Part shown: positions 35,301 through 45,558 of the stretch, piece after piece
Numbering within the stretch: position 1 is the stretch's first letter
Layout: each line of letters opens with the position of its first letter
Source of the DNA: Impatiens glandulifera
Lineage: Eukaryota; Streptophyta; Magnoliopsida; Ericales; Balsaminaceae
Assembly: GCF_907164915.1 (NCBI RefSeq)
Contig: NC_061863.1
Span: forward strand, 65,463,364-65,527,363
DNA length: 64,000 nucleotides
Direction of reading: 5' to 3'
Translations under genes and position numbers: made by a program
Notes under the pieces: model-generated
Databases searched by the model: none
Told to the model about the DNA's origin: nothing
The model's input: only the letters and a program-made list of their open reading frames with translations

Positions 35301-38300
35301 TCAGGTTTGAGTGTGGATGAATTACAAAGGTTGGCTATTGTGGGGCCTAAAGCTAGGAAAACGGCACGTAGAGATATTGCTCATGTTGTAAGTATATTCT
35401 TATGGAGTGTATCTTTGTACTCTTTAGTGCTTTCATTTTGTTATCATCTTTAAATTTGAAACAACTTTTGATATCCTTGAATTATCTAGGTAACTGTTAT
35501 TATGAATTGTTCCACAACGTAAAACATACCAAATGCTTACACAAGTTTTTCCAAAAGAAGAAATACATACATGAACTAATTCAAGAATAATATTGTGTAT
35601 GATTTAAAGACTAATAAACCCTTGAAAGGAATGGCTGATGTTGAGTCTGGATAAACAATATATAACCATGGAATGGAAGGCTGAGAAAGATAAGAAGCTC
35701 ATGCGGTAGCTGCAGAGTTCTTGAAGATTCTTGTGCAAAATATTTAAGTGGTTGTTGAAGTCTTAGTTAATTAGAGATGTGCTATTAGCACGGTGACTAT
35801 GTGCTATGACTTCTCACCTCTCCTAGCAAAAAACAAGTGCATGTAAGTTTAATTACAATGGTTTGCGAATCACAACTCAAAAGCTAGTTTAGTTGTTAAG
35901 CTTGGAGAACCTTAAGGGTTATTAAACCCACACTGGAATCCCATCATTCCAATGTGGGTTCCAAGTCTCGTACCTTAACCGATCGAGTAATAGGCTAACA
36001 CTGCAATTTGGGTGGGTGAATGCTCTAGACCGGCTTTGATACCAACCCTAAATTCCCTTTGGGGATCCACACCTCAAAAGCTAGAGGCTGGAGAGCCTAA
36101 GGGTTATTAAACCCCACACTAGTTTCCCATAATTCCAATGTGGGATCAAAGGCTTGTACCTTAATCAATTGGATCATATTGTCCTTGAATATTAGATAGA
36201 TGATATAAATTATGACTGCAGTGACCCTTATCACACTCGAACTTGCATTAAGAAAAAATAAGAGCCTAGACAGTTTACTATGCCAAATGTTTTATGGAAA
36301 GTTTGGATTTTCTTTGACGGAGGTCGTTAATTTGTTCAATTTATTACAAGTGTAATGCCAATTGTTCATTTTTTTTCGTACCTTATTTGCATTGATATTT
36401 TTTTTGCTTTGGAAATTTTAATTATTACCAACACTCCCTTGGTTGCATTTTTCTTGCTTTACTTTTGCATGTGATTTTTTTCCCCGAGAAAATACATTTG
36501 CATATGATTTGATATATGTATAAAATTATTTTCATTTCATAAATATATGTTTAGTTAAACTTATATTAATATTCTGATGAAAGATCAAATGTCTGACATC
36601 TCTCTTCTTTGGATGCATCAGTAGGCATTTTCTTGTGATGCCTTTATTTCAAGCAAGAAAAGTACATTTTCTTTGTGAATTCCTGAACTGCAAATATGTT
36701 ATTATTCATGTTAATCCCCTGGAATGAGAATGTATCATTTTTAGGTGGCTACTCGAGGGATTGGTTCTACTACCGTTTCTGCTACCATGATCTTTGCTTC
36801 TATGGTAGTAACCCCTTCATTTTTTCCCCATCCACATGTTGCAATTTTATATTTTCCCAAGTAAAACACCTTGAGATCGTTAAAATATAAATTTCAGGTT
36901 GGCATTCATGTATTTGTTACTGGGGGAATCGGTGGAGTGCATAGACATGGAGAGAAGTGTAAGAACAGCAATCTATATAGTTTTCTAATGAACAAGTTTT
37001 GTTTTCTGCTTGATTCCACTTGTTTTTTGCTGACATAGTTCTCACACTGTGATTCCCTTATTGGCGAATTTTAATCGTTTTACTTAAGCTGTAAAAGTAT
37101 TTCATTTAGACTTCAGTTGACATAACATCTCTGGTATCATGAGCCTCGTGGCTGAAAGTTAGTCACCTCATTAGATTATGATTTAAAAGATGAAATATTT
37201 ATGATGTTTAGTAGATCTTTTTTTATTTCACTGAGATGTAGCTTGAGTGAATTGCACATGTGAGGAAAAGTATCTTGTGGGTTTTGATTAGGTGCTTCTA
37301 GAAATTGAGTTTAAATGCCATTCAAGGAGCTGTTTCTTCAAATTATGCTTATTAAACCTCTAGCATTTTGGAGCAATGGGCTGATATGGAGATTTAATGG
37401 GATGAATAGCTAGTCTTTGTGGTTTCTGCTTTTGACTGATACATACTCTGTTCATTCCTCGTACATGCAGCAATGGACATATCATCTGATCTAACTGAAC
37501 TTGGAAGGACACCTGTAACAGTTATCTCAGCTGGTGTTAAATCAATATTAGATATTCCCAGAACCTTGGAGTATTTAGTATGGGCAATACTTATCTTTGA
37601 ATATATTTGGTTTGTCTATTTGCCTGGTAACTCGATCTTACCATGCTTTTTGCAATTTACAGGAAACACAAGGAGTATGTGTTGCTGCCTATGGGACTAA
37701 TGAATTTCCAGCATTTTTCACTGAAATAAGTGGCTGCAAGGTATGTGGTAGGCATGGGTGATTTCATTTTACCCTTTGAGCAATGATTGCCTTTGGGTTC
37801 CAAACTCCATATGTGGAAGGAGCATTGTTGTTTGTGAGGTCTCCATTTTCTCGTTATATATTTAATTCTTATGTCAGACTCAATCTTGACAGAAAGTTTA
37901 TGATAGAGATAGAGAAAAAAGGAAAGCAAACATTTAATGTTGTATAGATTTGATTACATTTTTCAATAAAGAATGAAAGAGAAGTATGTGCGACACATGT
38001 GACATAAGGGTGAATTGATACATCTGAGAGACATTTAAATTGGGTAGGGTAAAAAATGTGAACATAGTTTGGCAGAAAATGTCTACTTTGTTAAAAGATA
38101 TTTATATGATAAGTGGGTGTCAAAACAACTTACGTTCTTAACCTCCCATTTTTTGGGGGGAGACAATTACAGACACCTTGTCGTTTGGATACAGCAGAAG
38201 AATGTGCTCGTTTAATAGGTAATGGTCATCAAGATACATGGATATATCTTTATATTCTACTTGTGCTTGACTTTTTGTGGTTTTCAAATGCAGATGCAAA

Positions 38301-38823
38301 CATGAAACTGAATCTTGGAACTGGTATTTTGATAGCTGTTCCTATTCCGAAGGAACATTCTGCCTCAGGAGGTGTGATAGAAGCTGCCGTACAAAGAGCT
38401 CTAAAAGAAGCAAAGTAAAATAAATACATTTTCCTAGTTAATTACCAGACAAGCAATTTACCACAGTTTCTTTTTCCAATGTCATGTTTTTAATCTGTGT
38501 ACGAACAGGGACAAGGGCATAACAGGCAGTGCTGAAACTCCTTTCTTGCTTGCTAGAGTAAGTGAATTAACTGGTGGAGCTTCCCTGTCTTCAAGTAAGC
38601 ATTTCCTTGTTCAAATAATAATAAAAAAAAACATAAAATAAAATCTCATGCATTTTTTAGATGTGATATATTCTCTCAATTTCTTTTATGATCCTCAGAC
38701 ATTGCTCTAGTGAAAAACAATGCGCGTGTTGGTGCTCAGATTGCCGTCGCACTTGCTCACCGCCGAAAGTTTGATGTTGGAGGTCAGTTCTCGTCAACTT
38801 GGTACATTTTATTGGTTTTATAG
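32359..38823 (+). CDS. PUMY: Pseudouridine-5'-phosphate glycosidase (PUMY, PsuG family)
   Basis: This enzyme splits pseudouridine 5'-phosphate into uracil and ribose 5-phosphate, completing pseudouridine breakdown after the kinase step; in plants it is reported to act in peroxisomes. Twelve exons: 32,359-32,430, 33,085-33,196, 34,618-34,728, 35,305-35,387, 36,745-36,804, 36,898-36,958, 37,471-37,577, 37,663-37,740, 38,173-38,218, 38,294-38,414, 38,509-38,594 and 38,699-38,823. They join in frame to 353 residues. Family blocks are [42 protein letters not shown] and EFPAFFTE. Glu55, Lys117, Asp169 and Lys190 have the same spacing as the catalytic and metal residues of bacterial PsuG. The N-terminal RTSNLRSHV resembles a degenerate PTS2 peroxisome signal. 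The last exon runs through a possible donor (GGA GGTCAG) to a TAG, giving an unusual tail; a further exon is possible. Exon 1 is duplicated at 10,751. Confidence 0.93.
35865..36180 (-). mobile_element. TRIM-like miniature LTR retroelement in PUMY intron 4
   Basis: Two direct copies of a sequence of about 110-130 bp (about 35,868-35,995 and 36,045-36,180) share ctcaaaagctag, agggttattaaaccc, ccaatgtggg and gtaccttaa. Between them, on the reverse strand, lies tggtatcaaagcc (36,032-36,044), close to the usual primer-binding site complementary to initiator tRNA-Met. Short LTRs, a tRNA-Met site and no coding capacity are the hallmarks of TRIM elements. The ends are not sharply defined. Confidence 0.6.
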
Positions 38824-39966
38824 AAACATCTGCAATGCTAATTCATAGATGAGAGTGGCACATCAAAGTGAAACATAATATACAGGGACCACTTCATCAC
38901 TCCATAACATATACAATCATGTTTAAATGTGATTGGATGCATCTTGGCTTCAAGACCTTTGTAAGTTAAAAAGATCCGTATCATGGTTAGGGGCTTCATT
39001 TGTTTGTTTAGTTTGAAATGGAAAATGTCTTTGAAGTTTTGGTGGCCGTGGGTTCAAACCTGCTTGCAGTTATAGTTCACAATTTTCAGCTTATTGTGAG
39101 TGAAGGTCTTTGCCCCAGTTGGTGGTGCTATGGTCATATCTGCCTTTCTTTTTTGTTGATTGTAGCTATGGCTCAGTTCTCTGAATCTCTTCTATGTTAA
39201 TGAATATAAAAATAAAAATGTCTTCATCCTTTGTTTCTTCTTTATTGATTTTGTTATATTTACCTCTTGGCAAATGTTGAATTGGTATATCAATGTTATA
39301 GCTTGGGCTGTTCTCATTGGAAAATGTTGAATTGGGCAGGTACTTCTAAGTTGTAGAATACTGGAGGTGGATCTCATGTTGATTTTTGGCTCAAAAAAGC
39401 TAGTTGGTTGTATTGAAGGAAGATTTGTTCATGCACAGAATCAAGCAAATGATGAGTCAAAATACTTCTTTCTAGTGTCAGGTACTGAATCATGTAAAAC
39501 AAAACATTTTACTTCTAATGTAATTTTTTTGAAGTAGTGAAACTAGTTGATTTTCATAATCAGAGCTTCTTACTCAGCAAATGCAATTTAGATTTGTCTC
39601 TCAAAATGGGAATTTTTATGCCTCATAGATTTTGGTTGTAGTACGCGAATATAAGGCTTGCATCTCGACATGACCCATTGATCTAAATGGAATCACATTT
39701 AAAAACTGGGTATTTAAATTTATATGAGGAGATTTAGCGATTCATGTGGTTTATCAGTCAGATCCAGAAATTGGAGAATCATAAGAGTTTCCAAATTGGG
39801 GTCAATTGTCAAATGGTTAGCTCATTTGTATTTTGTCAAGTGCAGAAAGTATATATTATAGGACATCCACACAAGTTTAGATTCTTAGAAGCAGAGAATC
39901 TTTCTTACAGAAGGAAGAGTAAACACACACAAGAAAAAAGGAAGTTATTTCTAAACAGAAGTAAGT
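38824..39966. other. Intergenic region between convergent PUMY and SCL3
   Basis: The 3' flanks of both genes. No conserved frame. A ccgtgggttcaaacctg stretch near 39,050 recalls a tRNA B-box, but no cloverleaf could be drawn around it. Confidence 0.45.
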
Positions 39967-41376
39967 TCATCTTCTACACCTCCAAGCAGATACAGAGAAA
40001 AGGGATCTATCCTGCCAGCAAGCAACCACACATCCATTCTCTTCCTTAATCTTATAGCCATCACATCCATAGCTCTGAAGTAGCCTCCTTGCATGCAACA
40101 TTCCATAATAACTTAACGGCACATTACTAAAACCTCCATAATCCATCCTTTGAAACCATTTCTGTAACTTCTCATGTCTTTCCTTCCTCTCCGATCCTTG
40201 GCATGCTATAATATTCTTAATCTCTTCCCCTAACAACATCTTCTCCACCCTCAACCTCTCCACAGATGTTCTCGGCACAGTCGACTCCAAACAATCAAAT
40301 AATGCTGCATAGAAATACAATGATTCCATCATTCTCTCCATTAGAGTGGAACCGTTATGGTTCGAATCTTGCTCTGTCACCACCATTATCTTTGGTGACA
40401 GCCCCCATAATGATCTTAGGAACGCGTCACATTTCGTCGACGTAACCGACCCGGATCCGGGTCCGGATCCTGACCCGTTGTCTTCCTTCATCAACTCCCG
40501 TAAAGTACCTTGGCTTACTTGCTGCATCAACGGGGAGGTAGATTTCTGTTCAATCTCGTCTTCTCCGGCGAGAAGGGTGTGGAGTTGTAGAACCGAGCTA
40601 ATGGCTAGGGCTTCCCCTGTTTTAACACGGAGCTTCTCGAAATCTAGATCTTCCAGAGTGGTGAGAATGGGATTGAACTGAAAGGGGATGTCTAACTTCT
40701 CTGCTTCAGTCATCAAAATATGAGCCATTTGATCTAAAACATCCTTGTATTGATGAATCGCCGTTATTCTCAAGTGAGGCGGGCCTTCAGGACGAGCACT
40801 CAAGTCCTGGAGAAGCGCACGCCACTGTGCAGGCTCGGCCGCGTTGAGATCGATGACATGAACCACTTTCTCCCCTTCCATAGCCTCAACAATGGCTTGA
40901 TTGGTGACGACAAAAGCCGCCTTTAAAAACGGGAACAATTCAACAAAGAGTTTATGGGCATGTATTTGGTCTGAAGCGATGGTCATTCTGGTTGAATGGA
41001 GTGCCTTGTAGATTCCAGGCCATGATTTAAGGATCCTTTGAGCCAAAGCCTCGGTGAAATAAGAAGCGATTCGCTGCATGGTATCTCCGTTTAGGGTCGC
41101 GAGTTGGGAGATTTGATCGAGGACGATATTAGCATTCTCGAAGCTACCTGAAGCGACGTGATTTGCACAGGCGACTAAAAGATGGACGAGATATAGGCCT
41201 CGTTCTTCTGATTTGAGCTCTTTGAGCCATGGATATGGCGACGAAGACGACGACGATGATGATAATAGTAAAGTGGGTGAAGCTGTTGTTGTTGTAGACA
41301 TGGTCGTAAATCCTTGGAGAGACGATGAAGTTACCGACGATGATCCATCATCCTGAAACATCGTAGCCATCAACAA
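39967..41376 (-). CDS. SCL3: GRAS-family protein SCARECROW-LIKE 3
   Basis: SCL3 is a nuclear GRAS regulator that attenuates DELLA action in gibberellin signalling and works with SHR/SCR in the root endodermis (family knowledge). This single exon encodes up to 469 residues. A Ser/Thr-rich N-terminus of about 45 residues precedes the GRAS domain. LHR I contains LVHLLVACANHVASGSFENA and RIASYFTEALAQRILKSWP. The VHIID block is VHVIDLNAAEPAQWRALL, followed by RPEGPPHLRITAIH. LHR II contains LRVKTGEALAISSVLQLHTLL. The PFYRE region is marked by LYFYAALFDCLE, and the SAW motif by RSLFSVSAWR. The acidic, Gly/Ser/Pro repeat insertion after LMKEDN (GSGSGPGSGS) is variable in the family. The start could also be Met3 or Met6 (MFQDDG), which is common for SCL3. 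It is convergent with PUMY. Confidence 0.93.
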   Translation of the reverse strand: MLMATMFQDDGSSSVTSSSLQGFTTMSTTTTASPTLLLSSSSSSSSPYPWLKELKSEERGLYLVHLLVACANHVASGSFENANIVLDQISQLATLNGDTMQRIASYFTEALAQRILKSWPGIYKALHSTRMTIASDQIHAHKLFVELFPFLKAAFVVTNQAIVEAMEGEKVVHVIDLNAAEPAQWRALLQDLSARPEGPPHLRITAIHQYKDVLDQMAHILMTEAEKLDIPFQFNPILTTLEDLDFEKLRVKTGEALAISSVLQLHTLLAGEDEIEQKSTSPLMQQVSQGTLRELMKEDNGSGSGPGSGSVTSTKCDAFLRSLWGLSPKIMVVTEQDSNHNGSTLMERMMESLYFYAALFDCLESTVPRTSVERLRVEKMLLGEEIKNIIACQGSERKERHEKLQKWFQRMDYGGFSNVPLSYYGMLHARRLLQSYGCDGYKIKEENGCVVACWQDRSLFSVSAWRCRR

Positions 41377-41604
41377 ACAACAACAACAACAACAGTTGGA
41401 AAAGAGAGAGAAAGAATTTGGTGGAATTAAAGATGTTGTCTTGTTTTGAAAGAGTTATTGTAATGGACGAAGTGTGGGGTTCTTCGTAGTTTGTCTTTTA
41501 TCAATAAGAAGAAGAATATGGAATTTGTGGGAACGCGATCCTCTCTGGAGGTTAGTTTTGTCTTGGAGTGGCTAAGTAGGGAATCAATGATGGCAGGCAA
41601 GGCA

Positions 41605-41625
41605 GGCTTATTATATATATTTATT
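41605..41625 (-). promoter_or_regulatory. Candidate TATA region of SCL3
   Basis: On the reverse strand ataaatatatataat lies about 230 bp before the SCL3 start codon, next to a CT/GA-rich leader (41,400-41,460). It is the nearest strong TATA-like sequence. The transcription start is not known. Confidence 0.35.
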
Positions 41626-41629
41626 GTTA

Positions 41630-42532
41630 TTCCCTTGTGAAATCCAAACAGGTCCTAACAAAAAAGCCTTCTTCTCCCACCTTTTTATTTTTTGTTTTTT
41701 TGTCTCTAGTGGTGGGGGGTGGGGGTGGGAGGAGCCTAAGTCTAAACTAGAATCCAAAGCTCCTTTCTTGTTCATACACACCTCCTCTCCTCTCCTAAAA
41801 AAGCCAAAGACCTCCAAATTGGTATTATCTTCTTATGTTCCGACAAAGTCTCAAAGAAAATTCAGGAAACTTCCAAAACATTTATTTTTAAATAATATTA
41901 ATATTTATGGTTTCATTACTCCATATTGGGGGTGAGTCCTAGGAAAACCACTTAGCAACAAAATTAAAATATTAACTCATTGTCAAATATAATTGAGATG
42001 ATAGAATAAGAAATGTCCCTTTAACAATTTATTTTGAGATTTATACAATATCTTCCCAATCCTTTTTAGTTTATATTAACATATTAAAGGATTTCGCGAT
42101 CTCGATTCTCATTAAAAATATCTTAACTTAGTGGATTTGTGCTAATTTCAAATAATAAAATATAAAATTGCTTTTTTTTTTTACAAGTCCTATCTTTATG
42201 ACATAGTTTAGTTGAAAATACATTTATTTATATTTGAAGAAACAAAAATATCTTTTATTTATTTAGTATATTTAAATTCTGACTCGGTGGTCCACATTCT
42301 GATCTTGAAAAAGAAAAGAAAAGAAAGTGTCAAAAAGGCCCCCAAACATAATAAAGCTACTTAAAAAGCAAAGCAATAATTTTTCTTTTCAATTTTGGAA
42401 GTGGCTAAGTTTGTCATTTTACTGGTCGTTACTACATTATCTGTCTTGACATGAATGAGTCTGATGCCATCCGACCGCCTTTTCATTTACCAATTTCCCA
42501 CCCACAAACTTTAACTTGGAGGTCAAAGCATT

Positions 42533-42584
<52 letters not shown>

Positions 42585-43189
42585 TTATTTTCTAAATAGG
42601 GCTCACTCTTATCTTAAAACATAATGGGTCACAAATCAAGTGAAATAACTTTGTACATTTTGTAAACTATATCTAAATACAACAAGCACTAAACTAAAGA
42701 TAAGCAACTTAAGACAGGACAAATTGACATAGAAAGCACTTATAAGAAATATCAAGTGAAATAACCTTTTAGATTTTGTAACTATATCTAGTCTACATTT
42801 TTTATTTACATTTCATTGTTTAATTTTAATATCTTCCATAATTTTAAAATTAATAATTGTTAAACTTACTTTTAATACACAACGTATAAACATAGTTAAT
42901 TAATAAGAGTGTTATGAGAATTAGTATATTTGATTTTAATATTAATTATTTAATTAGATGACTAAAATTTTAAATTTTATTTTTATAAATTTTACTTATT
43001 AGTTTTATTTAAAATCACACAATAATTGGATGGGTTCATTAATCAAACCCACAATAATGTTTAGCCCAAAAGAATAAAATCAAATCATGTCATTTTATTA
43101 ATGGGCTTAGACTATTTTGATAAATAGGCCCAGTCAGTAAAGGATCAACTTTTTCTTTCCTTTTTTTCGTTTTCACGTCTCTAATGCAT
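41630..43189. other. Intergenic region upstream of SCL3
   Basis: AT-rich. It holds a G-rich tract ggtggggggtgggggtggga at about 41,711-41,731 and an (AT)n microsatellite at about 42,537-42,580. No gene, RNA or transposon end was recognised. Confidence 0.5.
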
Positions 43190-43724
43190 TTTTATTTAGG
43201 GCTGTGATAGGGAGGCCGATGCTGGGCCTCCGACCATACAGCGAATCCTCCGTGGCTGCCATGTATGTTTTGCCAGGCTGTAAAAAAAATGCCACATAGA
43301 TTCGTTTTATGATCTGAGAAAGAAATATAAACGCACGGAACTACTTTCTCTTTTTTCTCTATCCTCTCCCAGACAACCTTTCTTGTAAACCCTAGAATAG
43401 ATTCAGTTCTTCCGGAGAAACTTATCGACGGCGGCCGGGATATAACTCGATATAAATACATTTCGACCGGTGGCTGCTCCGGAGAACCATATCGACGGTG
43501 GTCAGGTAACTCCATATGACTACTATGTTTTGATACTGTGTTTTTTCATCGTTATCTTTAATCGTTATCATCACTTTATCTTTAGATCAATACAACTTTA
43601 TATTGACATTGTTCGGGTAACTCCATATGACTACTATGTTTTGATATTGTGTTTTTTCATCGTTATCTTTAATCGTTATCCTCCATTTATCTTCAGATCA
43701 ATACAACTTTATATTGACATTGTT

Positions 43725-43825
43725 ATATTGAGCTCAATACATCATTATATTGAGCTCAATACACGGATATATTGAGCTAAATACACGGTTATATTGAGCT
43801 CAATACACATATATATTGATCTAAA
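43725..43825. repeat. Minisatellite of about 20 bp in the MULE
   Basis: About five copies of ttatattgagctcaatacac with small changes. Each copy is nearly palindromic around gagctc. Confidence 0.8.
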
Positions 43826-44164
43826 TACACTAAGGTTAGAGTGAGGGCTCGAGGTAGGCCACCAACGAAACGAAAATCATTTGCCGTAGAAAAAGTAATT
43901 AACAGGTCCAAACATTCAACAAAGGTTAGTTTTACCTCATTGAGTCGTTATATTGTGTTAGTTGCTTTGTTATATTGAGCTCATTTACTCGTTATATAGA
44001 GCTCATTGCCTAGTTATATTGATGTAATATATTTAACTAATTGCCTTGTTAAATTTTGTTATAGAAAAAAATGCGGGATGAACCAACAGATGCGCAACAA
44101 TTCAATGACCCAGCTACTATACCACAAACAATAGTCTCCTCTCAATTCTCTTTTACCACATTAT

Positions 44165-44415
44165 TGTAGTTATATTGTACTTGTTGCTTTGTTATATTGA
44201 GATCATTGACTCGTTATATTGTACTTGTTGCTTCATTATATTGAGATCATTGACTCGTTATATTGTACTTGTTGCTTCGTTATATTGAGATCACTGACTC
44301 GTTATATTGTACTTGTTGCTTCGTTATATTGTACTTATTGCTTCGTTAAATTGAGATCATTTACTCGTTATATTGTACTTGTTGCTTCGTTATATTGAGC
44401 TGATTGCCTCATTAT
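44165..44415. repeat. Minisatellite of about 43 bp in the MULE
   Basis: About five and a half units, each made of ttatattgtacttgttgctt followed by cgttatattgagatcattga. One unit is halved. Related single units lie upstream at about 43,945-44,045. Confidence 0.85.
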
Positions 44416-44503
44416 ATAGATCTCAAATAAGTTATTTGACTATGATACCACAAACAATAAACTATAGAGCATAATTCAGCATTATATTAAGTTTTTTTTA
44501 GCT

Positions 44504-45138
44504 TTACTCGTCAATAACCATATTTTGATGGTTGCTCAGACTCAGGGAACACGTTAGTTTATCGAAGTGTTCAAACAAATACATTGCAATTGAGGATGGC
44601 AATTTGGAGACACGTAAGGAAAGGAGAGAGCCGAAGCCGATGTCCTTGACAGCTTGCTTTTGGAGGTCCGACAGTCCATTCACGAGTTTACATAGGCCCT
44701 GAGGAGAAGTGCGGATGTTTGGAATCGTTGTTTTCGGCAATCTTCTTTTTTTTGACAATTTCGAACTGAAAAAATGACAAAGGTGAACGCTCCATATAAC
44801 TATTTATTACGATCCATATATCTACCTATTATGCTCCATATAATTACATATTATACTCCATACAACCACTTATTATGCTTCATATAACTACTAATTACGC
44901 TTCATATAACTACTTAGTACGCTTCATATAACTATATTTTACGCTCAATATAATTAGTTATTACGAAATATAACACGCAAAAGATAACTTACCTTCCAAA
45001 ATCTTGGTTGTCAACATCGTTGGTCTTCCTCTTTCGTGTCTTCGGGATGGTCTTCCTCTTTTGTGCACTCGGAGTCGTTACAATGTCGGAATTAGGGGGG
45101 ACGGTAGATGGGATGTTGATATCGGTAGCAGAATCCAT
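44504..45138 (-). CDS. Small two-exon gene in the MULE, Ulp1-associated N-terminal domain
   Basis: Exon 1 (45,138-44,993) ends at a GTAAGT donor and exon 2 (44,765-44,504) follows a TTTTTTCAG acceptor. They join in frame to 135 residues. The N-terminal third is basic and Pro/Thr-rich (KRKTIPKTRKRK), a likely nuclear signal. Exon 2 contains IRTSPQGLCKLVNGLSDLQ, then VKDIGFGSLLSLRVSKLPSS and YLFEHFD. This resembles the helical domain seen ahead of Ulp1-type cysteine protease domains in plant transposon-associated proteins. The protease part is absent. It is either a truncated transposon gene or a captured fragment. The intact frame and splice sites suggest it is young or still expressed. An in-frame Met at 45,285 would lengthen it. 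Its function is unknown. Confidence 0.55.
44780..44965. repeat. Short tandem repeat in the MULE gene intron
   Basis: About eight units of tccatataactacttattatgct-type sequence, period about 22 bp, within the intron between the two exons. Confidence 0.75.
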
Positions 45139-45558
45139 TGATTTTAGAGAATAGATAACAAGAAGCGATTGGATATTGGAGAATACGTACGGCGAGAATA
45201 TAAGAGGAGGCGAGGGGCTTCCACAGCGAGACGGATAACAAGTGGCGGCAAGAAGAGATTGATGGAAATGGTTGAGCGCTTCCACGGCGAGACAGAAAAT
45301 ACATCACGGCTCAACTAGGGTTTACACAGGAGGGAGCGAGAAGAGAGAGTAATGAGAGAGAATCAATGGCTAGACTACGGCTCGACTAGGGTTTACACAG
45401 GAGGGAGCGAGAAGAGAGAGTAATGAGAGAGAAGGGCAGGCGAATTAAAGCTATTTAATTTTTTTTTAATTCAAAAAATCCAGCGTGGCAATGCCACATA
45501 GATTCGCTTTATGATCTGAGCCCCACCATCGGCCCCCAAATCATTATTCTTTTATTTA

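Larger units (their letters stand above)
43199..45549. mobile_element. Mutator-like element carrying a Ulp1-related gene piece
   Basis: The element is bounded by a 9-bp target duplication, ttttattta, at 43,190-43,198 and 45,550-45,558. Its imperfect inverted ends align from the first base without gaps (gggctgtgatagggaggccg against gaataatgatttgggggccg). Further in, agcgaatc...gtggc stretches also pair. A unit with gccacatagattcg and ttatgatctgag occurs near both ends in the same orientation (43,291 and 45,493). Inside are several minisatellites, two tandem duplications (43,505-43,725 and 45,302-45,432) and a two-exon frame on the reverse strand. No MURA/MUDR transposase is present, so the element is non-autonomous. 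Confidence 0.82.

Noticed and set aside
39018..39200. Short frame after PUMY and a B-box-like ggttcaaacc near 39,050
   Set aside because: No conserved motif, and no tRNA cloverleaf can be drawn around the B-box-like sequence.
40346..40681. 111-residue + strand frame inside SCL3
   Set aside because: Antisense of the well-supported GRAS gene.
43470..43775. 101-residue + strand frame with an internal repeat
   Set aside because: Spans the tandem duplication near the left end of the MULE and has no similarity to a known family.
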